Source of the DNA: Bacteroidota bacterium
Lineage (GTDB): Bacteria > Bacteroidota > Ignavibacteria > Kryptoniales > JAKASW01
Assembly: GCA_021789755.1 (NCBI GenBank)
Contig: JAJYJD010000245.1
Coordinates: forward strand, 1 to 5,629
Reading direction: 5' to 3'
DNA: 5,629 bases
Shown here: positions 4,890-5,629 of the stretch, one piece after another
How the letters are laid out: each line of letters begins with the position of its first letter
How positions within the stretch are numbered: the stretch's first letter is position 1
Notes under the pieces: generated by a model
What the model saw: the letters and a program-made list of their open reading frames with translations, nothing else
Databases searched by the model: none
Told to the model about the DNA's origin: nothing
Position numbers and translations under genes: made by a program

Positions 4890-5629
4890 TCAATCTGCTG
4901 GAGCAACGACATTGTCCCTTCTAACTTTTCTCTTCATTCTGATCGTTTCATTGTTGATAATTGGCCTGGCCCATATGCCGATGCTGAATATGTAAGCAAG
5001 AGTCAGATAGATGAAGAGCATCCCGATTCTCAGCCCAAACCTGTCTCCGAGCCAGCCGATGATTACCTGCAATACCGCCCCGCCGATTATCGCTGTGCAA
5101 AGGATGCCGGCGAACGAACCATGATGGCTTTCGAGCGAGTTGAGAGCGAGCGAAAAGACAATCGACCACATCACCGAAAGGGAAAAACCGACCATCGGGA
5201 ACGCGTACAGGCCGGCTTTTCCGGGACCGAATAAGGCAATGGACAAAAACGTCGCAGCCAATATGACAGCCACTAACAGAATCCTTCGGCTGTCGAAAAG
5301 CTTCAAGAAGATTAGCCCGATCAGGCAGCCAACCGCCATCATTCCCCAGAACCATCCGACCGTGGATGCACCGACGGTAAGGGGATCAAAATTGTGATAC
5401 GTGTAAAGGAACTTCGAGAGCCAGTATGAAACGCCCTGTTCCGTCCCCACATAGGCAAATATTCCTATGAAGTACAGTATTACAGTTCTTCGCTTGAACA
5501 AGCTTTTGTGGGATTCCCAAGTCCCTGCCTTTTCATCCTCTTTTCTTTCGACGGTCGGGAATTTCGAAAGCCAGATGACGACCACCATCACCAGTGAGAT
5601 GAGAGCGAATACCCAGTAGAGGGAAGTCC
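4890..5629 (-). CDS. FHS-type sugar MFS transporter, C-terminal half (partial)
   Basis: Inner-membrane major facilitator protein of the fucose/hexose (FucP/GluP/NagP-like) group, predicted to import a sugar with a cation. The visible 245 codons continue off the right edge without a start. The GTG near 5591 is not the true start, because the open frame upstream of it encodes a membrane segment (SLYWVFALISLVM). About seven hydrophobic helices are visible: the end of one at the edge, then segments around YFIGIFAYVGTEQG, GWFWGMMAVGCLIGL, LLVAVILAATFLSIALFG, VGFSLSVMWSIVFSLAL, FAGILCTAIIGGAVLQVIIGWLGD and MLFIYLTLAYIFSIGIWA. This matches helices 6-12 of a 12-helix carrier. The cytoplasmic tail is basic (RMKRKVRR). 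The YVGTEQG motif in helix 7 resembles the YVGxE of FHS carriers. The kinase gene follows after 150 bases. Substrate is not determined; glucose or N-acetylglucosamine are candidates from family only. Confidence 0.88.
   Translation of the reverse strand, partial: TSLYWVFALISLVMVVVIWLSKFPTVERKEDEKAGTWESHKSLFKRRTVILYFIGIFAYVGTEQGVSYWLSKFLYTYHNFDPLTVGASTVGWFWGMMAVGCLIGLIFLKLFDSRRILLVAVILAATFLSIALFGPGKAGLYAFPMVGFSLSVMWSIVFSLALNSLESHHGSFAGILCTAIIGGAVLQVIIGWLGDRFGLRIGMLFIYLTLAYIFSIGIWARPIINNETIRMKRKVRRDNVVAPAD

Overview
The window looks like a piece of a Gram-negative, FCB-group-like genome (Bacteroidota/Ignavibacteria neighbourhood). This is an inference from protein style: the dipeptide epimerase, the YkfC-type lipoprotein, the zinc-less ROK kinase and the FHS sugar transporter all read like relatives remembered from that group. 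Clear Shine-Dalgarno sites (AGGAGG, GGAGG, AAGGTGG) argue against classical Bacteroides-type initiation and fit an Ignavibacteria-like lineage better. No rRNA, tRNA, CRISPR array or insertion sequence is visible.

Left part, plus strand (about 1-1284). A possible C-terminal scrap of an upstream gene ends near 85. An upstream region with an inverted repeat and a strong ribosome binding site follows, then an SPFH/band-7 membrane protein gene whose frame is broken at a run of eight T (420-427). The SPFH stop overlaps the start of a small Arc-like ribbon-helix-helix gene by 8 bases. The RHH protein carries unusual residues in its second helix, so the pair may be decaying, or the sequence may contain errors there.

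Right part, minus strand (1398-5629, transcribed right to left). The order of transcription is: C-terminal half of an FHS-type sugar MFS transporter (cut by the window edge), a ROK-family sugar kinase, a lipoprotein NlpC/P60 endopeptidase with a BON-like and two SH3b regions, and a dipeptide epimerase with a twin-arginine signal. The last two genes are 10 bases apart and fit consecutive steps of murein peptide salvage. The endopeptidase would release L-Ala-gamma-D-Glu from cell-wall peptides and the epimerase would convert it to L-Ala-L-Glu. Both carry export signals, suggesting this happens outside the cytoplasm. The transporter and kinase may supply the sugar arm (import, then phosphorylation), although the sugar is not shown by the sequence.

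The two gene blocks converge at about 1285-1397, a gap with no convincing terminator but with a protein-like 36-codon open frame after the epimerase stop. The most interesting signals are the SPFH frameshift, the Tat-tagged epimerase with a possible internal cytoplasmic start, and a near-exact 21-base repeat inside the NlpC/P60 gene. One copy of that repeat covers the third catalytic position, which is Gln rather than the usual His.
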